Part shown: in pieces, positions 59,893 through 64,000 of the stretch | Numbering within the stretch: position 1 is the stretch's first letter | Layout of the letters: each line of letters opens with the position of its first letter | Assembly: GCA_029641185.1 (NCBI GenBank) | Contig: JAPWGK010000001.1 | Coordinates: 3,236,501-3,300,500 of the forward strand | Source: Pseudofabraea citricarpa | Lineage: Eukaryota; Ascomycota; Leotiomycetes; Helotiales; Dermateaceae | Direction of reading: 5' to 3' | Length of the DNA: 64,000 bases | Made by a program: the position numbers and the translations under genes | Notes under the pieces: generated by a model | Told to the model about the DNA's origin: nothing | The model's database searches: none | The model's input: only the letters and a program-made list of their open reading frames with translations

Positions 59893-60744
59893 TTATTGCT
59901 CCTCAGCGGGGGCCTCCTCACTAGCTTGCTCCGCTGTGCGTTGAGCCTCAGCAGCAGCCTGTGCCTGTGCAGCCTTAGCACCGTAATCCTGGCTCATTGG
60001 TTGAACAACGCTCTGCTCCTCCTTTGGCTCGATGATAGTAACTGAATCTGGCAATGTCTTTTGAGGACCAGACTTTCCTTCTGGGTCAGATCCACGCATG
60101 ATCTTAACCTTGATACCGAGAACACCTTGTCTGAGGAGAACGTGACGGGTGGCGGAATCAATGAAGTCCTTTGCTGGCTGACCGGAGTGGATCATGAAAC
60201 CATCAGTGAACTTCATGCTCTTGGCACGGGCAGCACGAAGCTTTCCGGACACAACAACCTCACAACCCTTAGCACCACTCTCCATGATGAATCGGAGGAC
60301 ACCATAGCATGCTCTTCGGACAGCAAGACCGTTAAGGAGCTTGTATCGGAGGGACTCGCATTGGGCGACGGCGGAGAGACCACGGTTTTGGACCTTGGCG
60401 GCGTAGAGGGAGACGGAGTTCTCTGGGAACTTGAATCGCTTTTGAATGAGCGAGGTGAGTTCGCGGATTCTTCGTCCTTGCTCGCCGAGAACTTCTTGAG
60501 TGTGGGTTGCGCGGATGATAATGTCGGTGACGGTGGGCGTAACGCGAACCTCGACACCAGAGTATCCCTCCTCAGCCAATTCGCGCTGGAAGAACTCGTT
60601 CAACTCAGCATAGAAGACACCATCGGCGACGAACTTTCTGCGCTTGGAACTGCACGTCGATCCATTAGCATTGCCTGCACGCATCTACGGTGGTAGATTT
60701 TGCAAGATTCCTTACATAGCGGCACCTGGAACAGCGGAGGCCAT
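59893..60744 (-). CDS. RPS3: 40S ribosomal protein uS3
   Basis: Two exons (60744-60716 and 60649-59893) give 261 residues, slightly longer than animal uS3 because of an Ala/Glu/Gln-rich tail. A 66-bp intron interrupts the tenth codon, a common arrangement for ribosomal protein genes. The protein opens [22 protein letters not shown]. It contains the KH domain region with [32 protein letters not shown] and the C-terminal lobe with [13 protein letters not shown] and [11 protein letters not shown]. uS3 sits at the mRNA entry channel of the small ribosomal subunit. Codon choice is strongly biased to C-ending codons compared with neighbouring genes, as expected for high expression. Confidence 0.97.
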
Positions 60745-61227
60745 CTTGTCTGTAGTTTGGAGTATGAAATTGAACCTGGTGAAGAAGGTTCAAAATCTTT
60801 GTCGTCGCTTTGGTCGTTCTCGGGGGGAAGTTGATAAAATCGGTAGATTTCAACAATCGTCGTGTGGTGGGCGTTTAGCCGAGTTTTAGTGTTTTGCTGC
60901 CTGAGGCGTCCAGATACCGACCCCGCGGCCCCTCCCTTGCGATTTCCTCAGGCAGCAGTGCGAAGTAGTTACCTTAGGTTCGATTGCGCTGGACATGCTC
61001 GCTCATAGCAAAAACAGACTCGACGCGCGCGACGTCGATCATTACGCAGACAAACCACAGCAGAATTTCCGCGTATTCCACATCCAGCAGCCTTACCTAC
61101 CAACAACCCAACTTCGGCCCAACTTCATAACTATCCACTTTCCACCACTACCGCGACGTTTTGAAATGTTCAGATTCCGAGCCAAGTCCTGAGCAGAGCA
61201 AGACGACAACAAAGTCGACGGAACATC
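60745..61227. promoter_or_regulatory. Divergent promoter region, uS3/myotubularin
   Basis: 483 bp between divergent genes. It contains a perfect 12-bp inverted repeat, TGCTGCCTGAGG at 60895-60906 and its complement at 60946-60957, around a GC-rich 39-bp core. It could be a hairpin or paired binding sites. No proof of function. Confidence 0.45.
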
Positions 61228-63569
61228 ATGGCGGACAAGCTTAGGATTGCGAAGGTTAGCATGCACTGTCCATTCGCAGTAGCTGCCATACTAAGACTGT
61301 GCTCAAGGTTGAGAATGTAGAGATTCGCAGTGGTGGACACCCTTCGAACGTTACCTTACATTTGACGGCGCATCATCTTATTCTCGTCGAGGACTTAAAG
61401 GTCCAGCAAGAAAACTCCGATGTGGTCAAGGCCTCAGGACCTCCCCGGACAAGAGAATCCTGGGTAGCATATCCCATGATCGCCTTCTGCACCTTCCGAC
61501 CAGCTCCGCCAGGATCCGAATTACTATCTTCCATACGATTACGCGGGAGGGATTTTAAGTTCATAATCTTCTATTTCAAAGATGAGAAGCAAGCTAGGGA
61601 TGTATTTGAGAGCATCAAGGGTGCAACATGCAAGCTGGGTAGCATCGATAAGCTATACGCATTCAACTACAAACCTTCGCCGACTGAGAAAGCCATCAAT
61701 GGCTGGGACTTTTATGATGCAAAGGCGGAATGGAAACGACAGGGGATCAGTGGCAGTGGTAAAGGCGTTGACCGAGGTTGGAGGATATCGAAGATTAATA
61801 CTGATTATGCTTTCTCGCCCACATACCCAGCCTTACTTCCTGTTCCTACTACCATTTCCGACAACGTTCTCAACTACGCAGGCAGATATCGCTCCAGGGT
61901 GCGAATTCCCGTTCTTACCTATTTGCATCCTGTCAACAACTGCTCAGTCACCAGATGCGCGCAGCCGCTTCCTGGACTGAGAGGACACCGCAGTATTCAG
62001 GATGAGAAGCTTGTCAGCGCTTGCTTTTCAGCATCTGCACAAGTTGATGATGGCGATGCCTCCGCGATCATGTCTAAAGGCAGCCCAACCTCAAGTCAGG
62101 GTGATCTTAGCTTGAATGGTGTTGAGAGTTCACTTTCAGAAACAGAGCGACTGGAGGATGAGATTATTTCTTCTTCTACTGTCCAGGTTGACGGAGAAAA
62201 GCCTCAAATTTACGGTGCTCAGCAACACAATCTAATTGTTGATGCTAGACCAACAGTAAATGCATTAGCCATGCAAGCTATTGGGCTAGGTTCCGAAAAC
62301 ATGGACAACTACAAATTTGCTACTAAGGTATATCTCGGTATTGATAATATCCATGTCATGAGAGATTCGTTGAATAAGGTAATAGAAGTACTGAAGGACG
62401 GGGATCTTTCATCGCTACCACCAAGTAGAGATGCACTGATCAAGAGTGGCTGGCTCAAACATATTACAGGACTCCTTGATGGCGCAGCTTTGATTGCCCG
62501 ACAAGTAGGAATACATCACTCACATGTTCTTATCCATTGTTCAGATGGCTGGGATAGAACCAGTCAGCTAAGCGCTCTTGCTCAACTTCTCCTTGATCCA
62601 TATTATAGGTCGATTGACGGCTTTATTGTGTTGATTGAGAAAGACTGGCTCGCTTTTGGCCATATGTTCCAGCATCGTACAGGCCATTTGAATAGCGAGA
62701 AATGGTTTGCAACTCAGAACGACCTCCTTGCCGGATCAGCTATTCAGCCTGGTAATAGTGGAGATGGTCGGGGAGATGCTATTGAGAATGCCTTGTTAAG
62801 TGCAAAGCGCTTCTTCAACAAAAGCAATCAGAGCCAGGAAACCGTCTCCGAATCTGATGATGTGTTACCCTATGAAGATTCGCCCAGAGGCAAGAAAGCA
62901 GCGAAGGATAGTGCTGCAGAGCGAGAGGCTACAAAACCGAAGGAGACCAGCCCAGTTTTCCACCAATTTCTCGACGCGACATACCAGCTTTTGAAACAGT
63001 TTCCTAATCGCTTCGAGTTCAACGAGCGATTCTTGCGAAGATTACTCTACCACTCTTACTCTTGTCAGTATGGTACATTCTTATATAACAATGAGAAATC
63101 TCGTCTAGACGCTCGCGTACAAGAACGAACATCCAGCGTGTGGGACTATTTTCTTTCGCGTCGAGCAGAATTTACCAACAAGGAGTATGATAGCGGCATA
63201 ATTGACGATCACGTCAAAGGCAAGGAGCGCTTAATCTTTCCCAGCTTAGACAAAGTAAGATGGTGGAATGAAGTTTTCAATCGAACAGATTTGGAAATGA
63301 ATGGTCCAGTCAATACTGTCAGTGAGCGGTACATACCATCACCAAGCAGTCCACCAGCAGTTGGTCGTTCTGTCCTCACTGGCGTAGAAACAGCAACAAC
63401 AGCCGCTGGAGCTGGGACAACAACGCAAGTCTCCAACGGACCGGCAACTGGCCTCGCAAGTTTGAGAGAAGGCATCGCCGGACTTGGTCTTGGGAGAAGT
63501 AGCAAAGCCGCTACAGGTAACAAGAGTCCTGCAAATGTAAAGGAGGACATGGAGGTCGAGATGCAATGA
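61228..63569 (+). CDS. YMR1: Myotubularin-family phosphoinositide 3-phosphatase
   Basis: Two exons (61228-61254 and 61308-63569) give 762 residues. The first exon encodes MADKLRIAK and the 53-bp intron has donor GTTAGC. The N-terminus forms a PH-GRAM domain (about residues 10-120), followed by the myotubularin core with NGWDFYDAKAEWKRQG and the active site HCSDGWDRT, with nucleophile Cys420 and Arg426 (CX5R). The active enzyme removes the 3-phosphate of PI3P and PI(3,5)P2 on endosomal and vacuolar membranes. The Asp residues in the loop are present, so this is an active-type member and not a dead one. A Ser/Glu-rich insert (about residues 255-305) and a Gly/Ala-rich tail look disordered. Confidence 0.93.
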
Positions 63570-64000
63570 TGACGAATAGACTTTGAATAACTTGCTTTGC
63601 TTGGGTGAATACCAGCACTGGCACGGGCATTGACATGGGCATGGGCAAGAAAAGGGCAATGGCGTTGAGTGGGATTATAAACGGACGGGTATGGCCATAC
63701 ACGGATGGACATGGAAATTCACTTTGAACTTTACACCTTGCGATCTGCATGTCTTCTTTTCAGCGATAAAGAAAACTTGGCATTCTGGGAGTTCCTCTTG
63801 TTTTTGTGTTGGTTTGGTTCCAGTTGGGAGGGTTATTCATGATGGTAGATGATGAACTAGCTAGTCAGTCAGACTTCTAAGTGACAACGGCAAGAAGACT
63901 GAGAGAAGAGATAGAGAGGGAGAGAGAGAATCAATCAATACTCACCACTACATTATGCGTTCACTGTTCAGTCAGTCGTAAGGAGTCTAAAATCAAGTAG
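63570..64000. other. Right-edge non-coding stretch
   Basis: 431 bp after the myotubularin stop. It contains GGCATTGACATGGGCATGGGC-like short repeats near 63625-63650 and a GAGA-rich purine tract near 63897-63930. No gene starts that I can support. Confidence 0.5.

Noticed and set aside
60061..60696. 211-codon plus-strand frame across uS3
   Set aside because: It is the complementary shadow of a highly biased ribosomal protein gene.
1..64000. tRNA or rRNA genes
   Set aside because: I saw no cloverleaf with A and B boxes and no rRNA-like segment on reading the window, though a covariance-model search would be needed to exclude small RNAs.

Overview
The window is fungal nuclear DNA from a filamentous ascomycete. 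The evidence is many short introns (mostly 46-77 bp, GT...AG with clear branch sites), typical fungal housekeeping proteins, and a large A+T-rich block carrying the C-to-T/G-to-A scars of repeat-induced point mutation (RIP). The proteins look most like Leotiomycetes (Sclerotinia/Botrytis relatives), but I cannot fix genus or species from sequence alone.

Left arm (1-13 kb): a truncated gene whose start resembles the N-terminus of a RecQ/Sgs1-type helicase (minus); a four-exon histidine acid phosphatase/phytase with an N-terminal membrane anchor (minus); a zinc-type alcohol dehydrogenase in divergent orientation to it (plus); a SWIM zinc-finger protein (minus); a gene-poor stretch of about 5 kb with normal base composition; and a C2H2 zinc-finger protein (minus).

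Middle (13.0-36.7 kb): one nested transposon island that can be resolved to the base. A Tc1/mariner DNA transposon (13045-36694, 39-bp perfect terminal inverted repeats, about 1.46 kb without its inserts) was hit by a Ty3/gypsy element (14227-36407, 347-bp LTRs, TSD tatct, about 6.3 kb without inserts, minus strand). The gypsy element was then hit twice by the same Ty1/copia family: copy 1 at 17653-25568 (plus, TSD ttatt) and copy 2 at 27964-35879 (minus, TSD ataat). Both copia copies are exactly 7916 bp with 209-bp LTRs. All coding frames inside are dead. The damage I could compare is transitions, and many original Gln and Trp codons are now TAA/TAG, as RIP predicts.

Right arm (36.7-64 kb): an aminoglycoside-phosphotransferase-like kinase (minus); a 65-bp minisatellite; a DUF2235 alpha/beta hydrolase with a possible basic C-terminal extension (plus); an APC-superfamily amino acid/choline permease (minus); APC/C subunit 4 (minus); delta-COP (minus); a long acidic protein of unknown function (plus); a NIPA-type magnesium transporter (plus); ribosomal protein uS3 (minus); and a myotubularin phosphatase (plus). 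The last five recognised products (APC4, delta-COP, NIPA, uS3, myotubularin) are ordinary eukaryotic housekeeping functions: cell cycle, vesicle coat, ion transport, translation and phosphoinositide turnover. They show no operon-like linkage.

The most notable material is the four-layer nest, the huge near-identical inverted copia pair inside it, and a protein-like reading frame lying antisense in the 3' part of each copia copy. Exon coordinates were worked out by hand from splice sites and reading phase. Those of the permease gene may be off by a base.
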